64,000 bases of DNA. It comes from Siderastrea radians. Its lineage: Eukaryota > Cnidaria > Anthozoa > Scleractinia > Rhizangiidae. Made by a program: the position numbers and the translations under genes. Below are positions 13,189 through 28,200 of the stretch, in pieces. Every line of letters starts with the position of its first letter. Position 1 is the first letter of the stretch. The stretch lies in contig OZ024891.1 of NCBI GenBank assembly GCA_964017195.1, forward strand, positions 4,645,494 to 4,709,493, in the 5' to 3' direction. The notes below the pieces were generated by a model that saw only the letters and a list, made by a program, of their open reading frames with translations, did not search any database and was not told the origin of the DNA.

Positions 13189-13224
<36 letters not shown>

Positions 13225-16200
13225 CCATCCATCCATCCATCCATCCATCCATCCATCCATCCATCCATCCATCCAGCCATTAAGTATTCCAAAAAAGGTT
13301 AAACCTGTAATAAAAGTAGAAAACTTAATTGACATTTACCGGTCAATAATTGAACCTTATTTCACATATTGTTGTAGTGTTTGGAACACTATAGGTGAAA
13401 CACAAATGGCTAATTTGCAAAAACTCCAAAACTGAGCAGCACGCATCATAACTGGTAACTCTTTTCTGAAAAGATCTTGTGATCTTCTTGCAGAATTAGG
13501 GTGGTTGAATTTGGAAGCGATGTAGACAGCGTCAAAAGGCTATCTTGATGTTTAAAGTATTAAATGGCCTGACCCCCCCCCCCCCCCCGTATTTGTCTGA
13601 AATGTTTACACATAAGACCTCTTTTCAAAATTATGGACTGCGATCTTCCAAAATGAACCTTGAGCTTCCAAAATGTCGCACAAACTATTACAAAAATAGT
13701 TTTGCTTTCTCTGGAGCTAAGCTATGGAATGATTTGCCTCCAAGTGTTAAAGATGAAAGTTCCCTTAAAAGGTTTGTGTGTAAACTGGACTCCTACACTA
13801 CTGGCACCAGCAATGCCTCAAAGTAATTTTATATTATACTTATATCACAGTATATTGTAATTAATTAATTAACTGTAATTAGTTTTACTGAGATAATATC
13901 ATGTACGGATTTTATGTAAAACAAATTTTAATATAAACATTAATATATGAAATTCATATATTTGAACTGCGGATAAAGATAGAATTATACGTCACACACA
14001 CTCTGTTGATTTCTTGCCCTTCCATCTGTACATTAAATGGGGATGGTTTGGGGGTCTGAAGGTAAATTATCTCCACGGTGACGGTATGGATATTTTTGGA
14101 AGCACACATTGTTAAAAAATGTATTGACTTTCTCAAAGGTTAGATCTGTACCGTATATGTACCTGACTGTACTATTGGCCGCTGTACTATTGATAAATAA
14201 AATAATTTTTGTGTTCTCTTCAGTCAGGAAACAACATTCCGGCTTTGCTAGGTTAGTAATTATTTTTCATATTTTAAACTATTGGTCAAAATGATTGAGA
14301 TGTTATATTTTCTCAAATCCATATTCACCACATGCTATATGTTCTTTTCATTTTAGGAAAAGCCTGCATCTCTTTTAACAAGAGGGACTACAAAGGATCT
14401 TTGGCTTACTACAAGAAAGCCTTGAGGACAAATCCAAATTGTCCTGGTGAGAATTATTCCTTTTGTTGGTGATAAACTGAAATACAGTTCAGTGTACATG
14501 TGTAGAGTTATCAATTGCTGCAAATCCCCAGCAATTTTGACATTGTTTTGGCAAGCTTCACATACACTAATGGAGTGGACATAATAGTTGTGTACTGGTC
14601 AAATTGAAGCATCAACATTCCACCCCCCCCATCGTGCCCAGGGAGGGGGGAATTTGAATGCTGCATTGGAAGGGTGGGGAATTTGAACTGGATTTATCTC
14701 TTGTTCTAGCGTAATACGCCTCTGGTTTTTTTTCGGTTTATGCAGGGTTTGACGGATTTACAAGATAGAATTTCGGCTTTGTCTGCGAATAACTCTTTCA
14801 AAAGGGTCTTTCAAAGAAGTTTGAAGGTGTCGTAGCGGCAGATCTCTCTCTGAAAAGCGTGAACAGCGTTTGATTAAAGACGAAATTTGCCTTTGAGGAG
14901 AGGTATTTCAGTACTAATTGGAGGGGCATTTGAACAGCCTTTTTGCCCTAAGGGGAGGGAATTTGAACAAGCCAATCTTCAAAAGTTCAAATGCCAGGGG
15001 GGTGGGTTGCCCTGGGGGGGGGGCTGTTAAAGCTAAGGGTGCAACTTGCTACTTAAGGTTACCGTGCACGTTAAAAATGGTAAATTTACGATTTTTATTC
15101 TTTTCCATAAAAATAAACGTTTCCTTGGAATCTTTTAATTCCGAAAAAGAAATTTGAAAAAAGAGCAAATATTCGTCAAGAAAATGGGATGACCGTTTTC
15201 CACCGGAAGTGAAAGTTTATTTTTGATTGACAGCTAATTGATGCGAGTGCAGCCATCCAGAAGGATTTTTGTGGGAAAGATTGTTTATGGGAGAGCCTCC
15301 ATATTTATTGTTTTCCAAAGTGTACTATGTCCGTTTATGTTATATTTTTGTCGTTAGAGCCCGGTTTTCTAAGTTATGACTTTGCTATGGAAACCCACAG
15401 GCCGCGGAAATGTCCGTGGGCTAACTCCAAAAAGCGAAAAAGAGGAAAACTCAGAAGACAAGAAAAACATGACAGAGGAAACACGTTGTAGCCTCGCTGC
15501 ATCAGACAAAGGTTCATATCATCGGGAATGGCCGTCAGAACCTTCCAATTACGAGGAAAGTATCGGAGCGAGCAGGCAAAATATCCTTAGAACGGAAGAA
15601 AGAGGGTTATTGAATGTTTGGACTGATTTTAATTGCAATAGTAACAGTGAATCGCCAGACGATTTAATACCAAATAATATTTTGCGAGCGCAAACTACGC
15701 GGAAACGTACAGCATCTGTTGTTACTGCAATTCGATGGAATACATTGTAGTACCTCCGTTTGATCTCTCTGGGATAGTAGAGCAGCCCTGAACAAGCGAC
15801 CTAACATGAATACAGTTTACAACACACAATCATTCAAGTAACCTGATAACTGTTACCGTTTACCAGCTCCCGCATGGCGTAAACAAAGAACCGACAATAA
15901 AGAGATAGTGAATTTAAATTCATCTCGTTTTACCCGTGTTCTCTTTTGATTTTCTTCAATGTCTTGATTTTAATGCAAAAAGAAGAATTTTATTATTTTA
16001 GATTTGTTAATACAGTGTACATGTAGCCCGTGGTATATAGCCAATGCTGGGAGACGACCTTTTGATCTCTTCGCAGGGAACCTCGCTTGCTGTCACAGCT
16101 AATAGTTTCACTCATTTGTACATTGGCCTATCAGATCCCGATGAAACCGCGCTTTTGTTGTTACTTTATTACACTCGTTTGGAAAGATACAAATATGTCT

Positions 16201-19200
16201 AAACAATATTGAAATCTTTTGGCGAGAAACGGACAAAACAATTGTGGTTCGAACACGCGCTATGCGATTGCTTGATAATGCAAGTAAAAATAAGCCCTTT
16301 GAACATTGTTCAATTATAAGCTTTGCTAAGCTTGACACTACAATAAGTACCCATTTAACCAATATAAGAAGCACTGTTCAAAAGAGCTGCTGCAGTTGTA
16401 CTGATTCGATCACAGCGCTCCACAGCGCTCAGTTTCACTTCGCTTCGCTTTTTTGCCCGCCTTGGCCGCTTCAGTTTAGGCCCAGCTGGTTGGCTTGAGG
16501 TTTTTGCTCTTTTGGTTCTCCCCATCACGATAATATCAGTTAAACGACGTCCAACATTGAAAGAAATTCGACAAAATGGTAAGACTGTTGAATGTTAGGA
16601 ACGATAGGATTTGCGTGAAGAGAATATTGCGCAAAATTTCCACGGGAGGTGACCGGAAGATAAGATAGCGCCCACTGATTGGTCTACTGTCGGCAAAGGT
16701 GTTTGGAGGAGGTGTTTGTTTGCGTAGCGAAGATTTTCTTTTGAGCGCTATTTCTCGGCATTCATTTATCGCTTGAAGGTGACACTTTAAAGAGTTCCAA
16801 CTCAAAGGCGATTTGTTTGATTTTAATCAAATTTGGAGAGTCGCTAGCTTGACGCTTCTTCAACAAGAACGTGTCGGGGAATTCGATAATTCTAAATATT
16901 TTTTCGTTAAGAACCATTTCTGTGCCGTTACTCCATATGTTTTTCTTGCGATTTAGAAAATGTTTGAAAGCTTTTGAACGCGGCTGAATAAAGGAAAACC
17001 CCAACACGGTTTTTTAGCCCTTATGTGTCGGACTTTCACCAAGCAAAAAAAATTGCAAACTTTAAAATTCCCTTTGAGCTGGAGCTTTCAAAAGGCAATC
17101 TAGACCTTCATATTCAGACTTCGCGGAAAACTTAAAAATTCGTTTTCGTGAAAAATTAGTGGCATATTCAAATAGCCAGTTTTATAAGCTTTAATTTGAT
17201 ATAGGGTTTGGGGTATCTGCGGCGAAACTGAGAAGCACTACATGCGTAAGACTGAAGACACCTCTGAAGGTACACGGTAACCTTAAAAACTATCTCACTG
17301 CATTTACTGACTGCTAACTAACTGCTAAAGATGTTATTTCTAATGACTGTGACAATAAAAACTGATTTCAATTCCTGTCAAGAAATCAGATAGTTGCTTT
17401 GTTGCACACTTGGCATGCAGAACATCACATCTCACATAAATTTTTTCTGTCTATTTTTACTCAACTAAATTTTGCATGCTATAAAGAAGTTTAATTTTTG
17501 TTTTTCCACAGCCTCTGTCCGCTTAGGAATGGGACACTGCTTTGTTAAGCTAGGAAAAATGGACAAAGCAAGGTAAGATGTGCTTAAGGCTGTCTCTATG
17601 ATACATGTAAAATAGTGACTGAGTGACATTGTTTTTATTTCAACAGATTGGCATTTGAGCGAGCCCTCAGCTTAGATCCACTGTGCACAGGAGCCATGAC
17701 TGGTCTTGCTATTCTTGAACTGAATTCAAAAAAGGTACTGCTGTAGGTTTTCAGTTATGAGGCACACTGACTCTTATTTTCCCTGTTCACCATCTTGTTT
17801 TTTGTTTGACTGGTCCCTTTCACACCACTGGCACCTGTTTAATCCTTAAAGCCCTAATATCAACATGTGTATTCTCCTCACTGTTCTCTCTATATTTCTT
17901 ATGGGACTTGTTGGGAGAATCTGTTTCAACACCAAGACATTTCATCTTTTGTGATCATTTCCTTTTTTCTCATGACTTGTACAGCTCTATGTTTGATCAA
18001 GTAGTGATATTGTAGGACGAAATAAGATGCTTGTCACTATTGGTGCTTAAAGGGTGACATGTATGTACTGGAAAGATTAATATGCTGCTCTACTCAACAC
18101 TATGTCTTATTTGAGGTGTTTGCATAATTGACATTAAACTGTTGGCTCTGAAATTGCTCCTGCTTGGAATTGCTTTAGACCACTGCTTACCTTGTCTAAA
18201 CAATCAACCCTTATAAATCTACCTAGAGTTTTACTTGAGAGCAGCTTTGCCTCAAGCAAAAAGTGCTGTGTTAAGCTAAGTACAATGTTAATACATTTGT
18301 TGTTTCTACGTGTAGGTGGACGCTATTAAGAATGGTGTCCAGTTACTTTCACGAGGGTATGCATTGGACAACTCTAATCCTATGGTCCTCAATCATTTGG
18401 CAAACCATTTCTTCTTCAAAAAGGTAAGTTAAACCTTTTCCTTCATTACAGTTGCTTAAGTATAATTTTAAGAAAGTTGTCAAATTTCTACATGATGGAA
18501 GTTTTAAACTCAGTAAAATCGTGATAATATATAAAGACAATAAATCATGTTACAAATTTTGTTGGAATGGTAACACTGGGGATTTCACACAAACTCAACA
18601 ACAATTGAAAATTATTAAACTTGAAAATAGATAAATGAACACAAACCAGTGAGCGAACATTGGGGTCAACAAGTGAAACTGAATGAAAGAGAGATTAAGT
18701 GAACAAATAGACTATCCTGCTGCCTTCTGTTTTGATTCACTGTTTTGTTGTACCATGCAAACTTCTCTTTTAGGAATACAACAAAGTTCAGCACTTGGCT
18801 CTTCACGCATTTCATGGCACTGAAGTTGAAGCTATGCAGGCAGAAAGTTGCTATCAGATGGCCAGAGCCTTTCATGTTCAGGTGTGTGCCATTTGTGCTC
18901 CTTTCCTTATTAATTAAACAAAATCAAATATGGTTATTTAATTTACATGTACTGTTACCAGTAATACTTGGGTTGCATACTCAGTGACAATTAATCTGAA
19001 TGGGAGTAAAAAGTGGCTCATAAAGCCAGAGCCTTACCTGGTTTCTGTAGCATGAAGCTACCAGGCATGCTAGTCCAGCACAGGGTTACCCCCCCCCCCC
19101 CCCACCAAACTTTTTCCACCAAATATATACACTTTTAAACACCTGGGTAGAGAGACAGAGGGGAGAAAATTTCTTGTATTAGGAAACAACACAACACTAT

Positions 19201-22200
19201 GCAGAGATCAGCCTTGAACCACTTACCCTACGATCTCACAATTAAAAGTCATACATATCAACCACTGCACTACCATGGCTTGATAGCCTCACACGTGTGT
19301 TTCTCTGTTGAGCTGATAACAATCACAGTGAAAAGAAGGGATGTCCTTGGGTTCTTGTAACTGCAGTGCTTGAGCCATGAGGCACAGTATTGGTAAAATC
19401 AGTCCTGGTTTTGGCTTTCAGATAACCTGTTAAATCTAATTGCATTAATTTGTATGTATCATTTGTTTTATGTATTCCAGGGTGATTATGACCAAGCATT
19501 TCAGTACTACTATCAAGCAACACAGTTTGCATCACCAAACTTTATTCTTCCTCATTTTGGACTCGGACAAATGTACATTGCCAGAGGAGACACAAACAAT
19601 GTGAGTTTACACACAAAACTTAACACCAGTTTGTTTTTATTGTGTAGTTCCAGAAAATAATTATCCATACTCCCCCTATGGAAGGTTTTTTGTTTTGCAG
19701 CCCCTCCCCCCAAGAAATTCCAGTTTAGCTTCATACTTTACTTCTAAAACTTTGGCTCTTAAGACCCCCTTCCCCCTAGGAATTTCTGATGACCTTCCAT
19801 GGGGTGGGTATGGATTTTTTCTGGAACTACACATTTTTCCTTGTTTGTAGTGTTCTAGTTGGTGACAAGGTATTCTGTTTTATTGATCCACAGGCTGCCC
19901 AGTGTTTTGAGAAGGTCCTGAAAGCAACACCTGGAAATTATGAGACTCTTAAAATCTTGGGCTCCCTGTACAGTACATCCACAGACCTGGAAAAGAGAGA
20001 AACAGCCAAGGTGAGGAATGATGGGATAGTATCATCCTCTATAGCCATTTAGACTGCAAGGGTGTGCCCCTAGGGGTTTATTTCATGCAATGTTTCTTAT
20101 GCAAGCTCTGAAGCCACAAGTAAGGACACATATTTCGGAAATTTCCTGTGCCTGGCTTCCTCCTTCCAAACCGCTCACCAGCTCTTACATGAAAATCAGG
20201 GTATCACCACTCACATAAGACGTTGCATTGTATATGATTGCATTGTATTGCATTGTATATGATTCTGGCTTAATTGTAATTTGTCTTTTTCCCCTTTATT
20301 TTCTGTTATCAACTGTAATGTATGTGTTTGTTTAATAAAGTGCAACTGGTCAGACATCTTCCATTCCAAAGAATTTAATCATTGTATCTTGTTTGTTACA
20401 CAATAAGTCATAGTCCTCTATGAGCAGAAAATGAATTTTGATATAATAATATTTTAATGTTATTAACTAAAGAATCACCTAAAGAAAGTCACCGAACAGT
20501 ACCCAGATGATGTTGAAGCATGGATTGAGTTGGCAGGAATATTAGAGCAGTCTGATGTTCAGGTTGGTGTAATTTTTTATGTGTTTTCACATGAGGGGGC
20601 CAAAGGAAGGGCGGAATCTTGTTGTGGAAACCTAGAGCAAAAAGGGTGGTAATTGAGGTAAAGTGGGTGTGAACTGGAAGAGAAGGTGGTGGGAACCTTG
20701 AGAACCAGGGGTGGGAACAAAGCAGGAAGTGGGACAGGAGCTGAGGGAAATTGGGGTAGCCCCCCCACCCCCCCCCCCTGAAAACCACCCTAGTAAATGG
20801 AGCTTCCTGTCAAAATATTGTTATAAAATAACCTTTTTGTACTATTTTCTCAGGCTGCTCTGCAAGCATATGGTACGGCATCCCGACTTCTGACGGACAA
20901 CGTGAAGGCTGATGTTCCTCCTGAGATTCTTAACAATGTGGGAGCCCTTCACTTCAGACTGGGGAATCTGAATGAAGCAAAGGTAAACTTGACTAAAAAT
21001 AATACTTATTAATATATACCAAACCAGTGGATAGCATTTTTTTTTTGGCATGCTCTGATTGGTTACTTAAATTTGGGATAGCATCTGCTATTCATCTCCC
21101 GCCATTCTTCTGGTTTTCACGTGGCAGTTTTCCCTCATTTCTCAGAAAAAAGGAACTATTTGGTGCTGGCTATCCACTGGTTTGGTCTATACTGGAAAGA
21201 GTGGTAAATATTTACCTCGTCGCTTTGTGGCTCGGGAAATATCCACCACTATTCATCTCCACTTCAGTGATTAATTGTTCATTATAACTAAGGGTATCAT
21301 ACTATGGACACAAGACAGACATGTACATGTACACTACAACTGCAGAGGTGTGGTGGTGGTGTGGTTACTGCACCACATCTTGATCTGAAGTTCACAACTT
21401 TTTTGTATGATATTGAACGGTGTGGCCAAACAAATTCAACACTTTTGGTTTGGGTTGAGTAGGAATACCTCTAGCTGCTTCAATGTTACAAAACCGGGTT
21501 AATTTGGCAGCTTGTGGCGTGAACGTGGCTTTACTTTTCTTACACCAGCATTTCCATTTGTCATTATCATTTGCAGAGGTTCTATGAGTCATCTCTTGAG
21601 CGGTGTAAACAGGAAAGCCAGACAGATGAGAGCTACTACAATGCTATCTCTGTTACAACAACATACAACTTGGCACGCCTTCATGAGTCTATGTGCGAGT
21701 TTGACAAAGGAGAAGCACTGTACAAGAACATCCTCAGGGAACACCCCAACTATGTTGATTGTAAGTATTGCCAACCCATTGACTAATACTTGACATACTG
21801 CGAGCTGTTAAGTACAATACAGTACACACTAGTGGCTTTTGATATAACTACACGTAGCATTATGCAAGTTGTGAGTGACATGCAGCGTGTCAACTTCACT
21901 TGGTAAATGCCACATATCTCCCTGCAGCTCACTGATTAGAACAGCCAACTGGTGCACTACTTATTGGTCACATGAAATGGCTGTGAAAACACTCACTTTT
22001 GGGTTGTGTTGCTACATCTTTCCTTCTCCAAAACTTGCACTCTTTTTTCCTCTCAAGTGATACACTCACTATTCTTTCAGAAATTACGCTTGGCAATTCT
22101 GGACTACCTTTCAAGAAATTCATCCTTTGTTTTGTGACCACTGGTATGGAAGTGATGAATATCTATTTATAGCTGTTTAAAACTGTTTCCTTTGTTATGT

Positions 22201-25200
22201 TTCCAGGTTATCTTAGACTTGGTTGCATGGCTCGAGACAGAGGACAAATTTATGAAGCTTCAGATTGGTTCAAGGAAGCTCTGCAAATTAATCAGGTAGA
22301 AAAGATGTATACTTACATTTAAACACCTGTAAATAGTGCAACAAGCCAATGACTTCTTGATTCTAATCATAAATGTTAAGGTGGCTAGTAAAACAGTGAA
22401 TGCCAAAATATACAATGTAGCTCTTAAATGTTGATAGTAATCAATGACATACCAAGCTCTCACACTGAATGCCATTTGTCTGGTGCACAAGAACACATGC
22501 TATTATATAGACAAGAGTGTTTTAGTGGAAAATAGACCACTCGTAAAGTTCATTTGAAACTACATCCACGACCTGAGTGGCATATTTTCCATATCCTCAC
22601 TAGTGAGGATATCAATGACATAATTTCCCACTTTTACACTGTTCTTTGTGTTCTTGTCTGTATAACAAGAAGAAAATTACTATTGCTTGAAGATATGAAT
22701 TTTATTTTCTCGTGATTAAAAATAATATTTTACGCAATCGCTGCGCTCTTTTGTAAAATATTGTTTTTACAACTCGAAAGTAAAATTCATATCTTTACGC
22801 CACTGTGTAATATCCTTTGTTTATTAAGAACACTGACAAAATGTGCATACTGTGTACACAAATCAAATGAACTGGAGCCAAAACCAAAGCAAAAATCTGT
22901 AAAATACTAGATTACATTAAAATGACAGTGAGTGGCAAGGGGGCTTAGTGATAACATAAGCTATTGGCTGCATGCCAAGAAAACAAAAACTGCAGGGGAA
23001 ACTTGAGATTGCACTTTTTACTCTTCACCGTTAATTTCAGGTTGTCTGCCTTTTGTCGGCAGAGGTTAAAATCTGTTATACAATGGACAGTGTAAAACGC
23101 ACGTTTTGATTGGTTCTTTTTGATTGGTCTCTTGGTCGGGAGTTGGTGATTAAAGCGCAGACGCACGAATGACGTAATGAGCCGTAAAGTTGTGTGCGTG
23201 CAAATCATCGCTACGAAGATTTTTAACAACATTTCTCATTTCGCAAACATTTCTTATCATTTACTTTATTCTCCATTTAACAGGATCACCCAGATGCCTG
23301 GTCCTTGATTGGTAATCTTCACTTGGCCAAGCAGGAATGGGGTCCAGGACAGAAGAAATTTGAGCGAATCTTGAAGCAGCCATCAACAGCCAATGATGCA
23401 TACTCTTTACTAGCGCTAGGGAATGTGTGGCTACAGACTCTACACACTCCCACAAGAGACAAGGCAAAGGAGAAGAGACACCAAGACAGGGCACTGGCTT
23501 TGTACAAACAAGTTTTGAGGAATGATTCAAGGAATTTGTATGCAGCCAATGGAATTGGTGAGTCATCTTACGTGCCTCAGGGGGCCCTTGCATCAAATAA
23601 AGTAAACGTGAATAAAAGATAAAAGTTTGATTTAACTTTGTTGTTGGTGTCTTTGCTCACTAAGCAGCCGTTTTGAATCATTCAGGCACAGTCTCTTTTT
23701 GGAGGTCTGAAATCGAAGTATGCAGGGTCTGGGTCAAGTAGTGAAGTTCAGAAATGTCTCGCAGTGTGTGATGGTACGCTGAGAATGAGACTCTTTCCTA
23801 GAGTTTACAGTCTCAAACTGTTTCTTAGCTCCAGATCTCCAAAAAAGGACATGGTCTTGATTATTGAAAACGGCCATCTCTTGTTTAAAGACATCAACAA
23901 CAGAGGTAAATCAGAATTCTATCTTTTATACGTGTAAACATGTTTAAGAACCATTTGCTTGTGCAATGTTTTTTTGTTTTGTTTTGTCAGTGCCATAATT
24001 TGTAACTCGACGTTTGTTTTCTCTCAGGTTGCATTCTTGCTCATAAGAACTTTTTGAGGGAGGCTCGTGACGTGTTTTCACAGGTAACCCACAGTAGACC
24101 ATCCCTAATATCACGTGGATTCAAGCGTAAGAAACACTCAGGTTATCATTTGAGTGTGACTTATTTTGACTGTTTTTCAGGTTCGCGAAGCAACCGCTGA
24201 CATACCCGATGTTTGGCTCAATCTGGCACATATTTATGTGGAACAAAAGCAATATGTGGCAGCTATTCAGATGGTGAGAAGTGAATGTAGTATAACCTTT
24301 TCACAAACTGGAAGAAGGAAGTAGATCAAAGGTTTCTTCTTGCATCTACATGCAACTTCATTTGATTATGAATCAAAAATTGTCGTGTTCAATGGGCGTA
24401 ATATTTTACTGCCAGCACCTTTATAATAGACTGATGATGGTCCTCTTGTTTAACTAGGCCATCAACTGTCATCAAGTGGTGCAAAATAGCTGTTTCTTGT
24501 AACAGAAATGTTTCTTTTGGCAAGTTAACAACATTCCTTATAACCTTTGAAGTAAAACAATATTATTCCACTAATGAACTGAAGACACTGCCTTTTTGGT
24601 ATTTGCTTGCAGTATGAGAATTGCCTGCGGAAGTTTTTCAAGCATCATAATGTTGAAGTGTTACTCTACTTGGCCCGTGCTTACTTCAAAGCTGGGAAGT
24701 TGAAGGAATGTAAACAAATCTTACTCAAGGCTCGCCATATTTCTCCCAATGACACCATTCTGTTGTTCAACATTTCACTGGTACAACAGCGTCTGGCAAC
24801 TGCCATTTTGAAAGCAGAGAAGAGTCCACTTAAGGTTGTGCTTAGTGCAGTCAGGGAACTAGAGCAGGCGCAAAGGTAACGAGGAATCCTTAGCACTGCT
24901 TCCAAGTAGCACAGTGACAAATTTTAGAAATTTACATCCCGGCGAAAAAAAAAAGGAAAAATGGACACCACCATAAGAAGGAACTGCTCAATCGCTTTCA
25001 TTTTCACCCACCTACTCAAACGTTAGAACCACCTTTTACAGTGTGTCAAACAGCACCGTAATAAAGTACTGCTCAATAGCTTTCGTTTGAATGGTTTTCG
25101 TCTAAAGACAATAGAGCGAATCCTGTTCTAGTATGAAACTGAAACGTGCGGTTGTTAGCTCTTTGTCTGACTGAGAAGCGTTGTCAAAAATAATAGAATA

Positions 25201-28200
25201 AACAATTAATAGAAAAGTTTAACTACAGTTTAGGACAGAACGAGGAAGACACACGCAAACCTCCAATAAGCAGATATGCCTCTATATCAGACAATTGGGC
25301 GTTATTTCAGTAAAATCTCATTCCCCCCCCCGTTATTTTCTCCCCCGCGGAGCTTGTTCACAGGCTACCCAGCCCTAATTCCGCTCCTTACCGGAGGTGC
25401 CTAACTGAGGTAACAAATTCGTTTCAGGAACTTCACATGGCTGAGTCAAAATGGCGACCGTCTGAAGTTTGATTTGAGTTGGGCATCAACAGAAGCCAGG
25501 TATTTTATGAGCATTTATTCTTTGTTGAATTCAGACGAGTCTAGATCATCTGGATAACCAAAATCAACAAACAAACAAACAGCAGGAAAAAAAAAACAGA
25601 ATGAAGTGGATCACCCCAGTAAGCTATTAATTCTGAATCTAAATGGAATGTCGCAAACAATTTAATTTTCCAATCAGAACTTTTGTCTTTTTATGTAAAT
25701 GAGTTATCATCCTTACCCGTCCAAAAGTGCCTCCTCTCAGAAACAGAGTACAGTTGCAGGTAGACCTCCTTCTGATTAGCTTTACTCTTCGCGGTATGAA
25801 GAGGAAGCACAGCGAAAAAGGAAAAACTGCACTTCCGGTAGACGCCCGGTACGTCAATGTTGAGGGTCTAACCAGAAATAGTCTAGCAGATAGATGAAAC
25901 TATTCTGCACTTTATGATAAAAGCATGAAACTTGGGACACTAACACTAGGTATTGTAGGGAATGTTTTAAAGATTAGAGGCAATCTGGATAGGATCTGTG
26001 GCAGCTGGGAAGGGGGGGGGGGATTTTTCAATATGGCCGCCATTCAGACTATAAAGACTATTATTGGGAAAATGAAGCAAAATTAACTCAATACAGTGTC
26101 GAATTGTCATTTTAGTTATGTCTGCTTGTTGAATGTTCCATCAAAACAAAACATTAACATTTTGGGGGGGTGATTTAACTGAATTAAGGGGTATCGTTTC
26201 ATTCTAGGTTAAAATTTAATATGCAAATTATATATCTAATTAATTCAATTACACTGGTCGAATCATTTAACCACAATTTCGCTTTCTGCTCAATAATTTC
26301 AGTGGCCACTTTCAAGCTTACCTGTTTAACTGTTTCACAGCAGAACTATGATGCAGTTAAAGAACGTAGAAACACGTTACTACACGCGCTATTTATTGTC
26401 ATTTCTCATTTTATTTCCCATTCTCATCAGTTTAAGTCACCTACAGTCACGACACTAGCACAGTAACTTCCAAAACAGATTTTCATTGGCAAATTTACTC
26501 CGTCGTCCATAGCCTTTACAGCTCTCGATTAATTGGTTCGTTCAGTTAAATACAACCGAATTTTGTTGGACTGGGCAGTTAAGCACTAAAAGAGCACCAG
26601 GCCCACAAACAGCCAGCTTTTTACCCTGTCAGTGTCTAAATGAGGGGTTACGGAAGGGACTTCTGCGTGTGCAGATGAAGTAGTATGTTTTCTAACAACT
26701 TCTCTGAAAAACGTTTGTCTTGCATTATTCACATTGTTATCAGATATTGGAAGTAGCGATGAGCTCTCATTCTTTAAGCTTGGAAGAATTCAGTCTGTGT
26801 GCTGCTGTGAATTGCGCGCATTGTCTATGCAAGCATATGCAATGCGAGCATACATGTAGCATCAATGAGCATACTCTATAGCGTTCTAGCTATGCACGGC
26901 ATGGTGCCGCATCTAGTACATGGCGCATCGCACCTGTTATTGTTTGACGTACTGAACCACGCGAGTTACATAAAGTCCCCGAGTAAACGTCCAGTCCGCA
27001 TTCCGGTTTTTTAGCCGATATCGACTTCAAACATCGTCTGAAACCAGTCACTGTCTGCGGTATGAAGTAGCATAATCCGTTAACAGTACAACTCTCTTGT
27101 TAGTTTAAGCATTATTGTCGCATCTAGGTGCAAACCAAGAACACGTACCTCCTTGCAATTCTAGGATATAGAATAAAGTCTTCCAACAGAAGTGTCCTTT
27201 AACGATGGATTGATCTAGCTATCCCAGGCCAGGATGTCGAACTCCTTCCATCTGCCAGAAATGTTATTGCAATCGTTATGGTGCGCTCTCAGTATTTGCA
27301 CAACTCTGCGCAGCTCGGTTTCGCGCTGCGAGAATTTTGTACCTTAGATGCGATGCCGTTTGAACTAACACATAGAGTACGAGTGCTAACCGGTTGTGCA
27401 TGGAAGCTTTCCTTGGCATTTGATGCTTTCAGGAATAAATCTGCAAATCCGGTTGTAGTATGTTTTCTTATACAAGTCCCGGAATCGAATCGCTGCATAC
27501 AAAAAATATGTATTTCCACATGCTTTTAGCAATACAAGTGAGTTGTACACTTAGGTAACACCCAAGATGGCCACCGGTATCAACCATATCCTCTTCAAAC
27601 AGTGGAATTATTTGCAATAGGCCTCTATAGCTGTTTAGTTACACTTGTGGTTGGTATAGTGGATAAACAATAAATAATTAACCACAAATAGGACAATCAG
27701 CAGCACTTCCATTTTTTAACTGCATAAGTTAAGACGCTTTAACTAACCTAATTCAAGAAAACTTTTTTTTTTCATTTCTGGCCATTTGTCAGCCCCCAGG
27801 AAAAATAATAGTGTCGTACATTCTCTTACCAGTTAGAGAGAACAATTTGTGGTTGTCTCGTGTAAAATTTGAGACGATAGTGATGAAAAAGTCAGCTACA
27901 ACTATGCAATCATCAAATGTGAATTAATTAAAATTTCCAATTTGCATAATTATGACCTCAGAATTATCTTTTCAATATTTCATTCTCAGAAACCTTCTAT
28001 GCCAATTTTGACAGCATTATTGTAATCCTTGAATGTATTTCAGTGGATTGTTACGGACAGGCATTGTTTAAGACAATTATGTTGTATGTTTCTGCACTAA
28101 AGAAGTATCGCTGGTGGCGGCCATTTTGAATAATTACCCCCACTACTTTTACCACCCTCTCCTGGCTGACACGGAGCATATCCCGATTGCCTCCAATCTT

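Noticed and set aside
12970..13435. WMDG-type and IHPS-type ORFs on both strands
   Set aside because: Products of the ATCC microsatellite.
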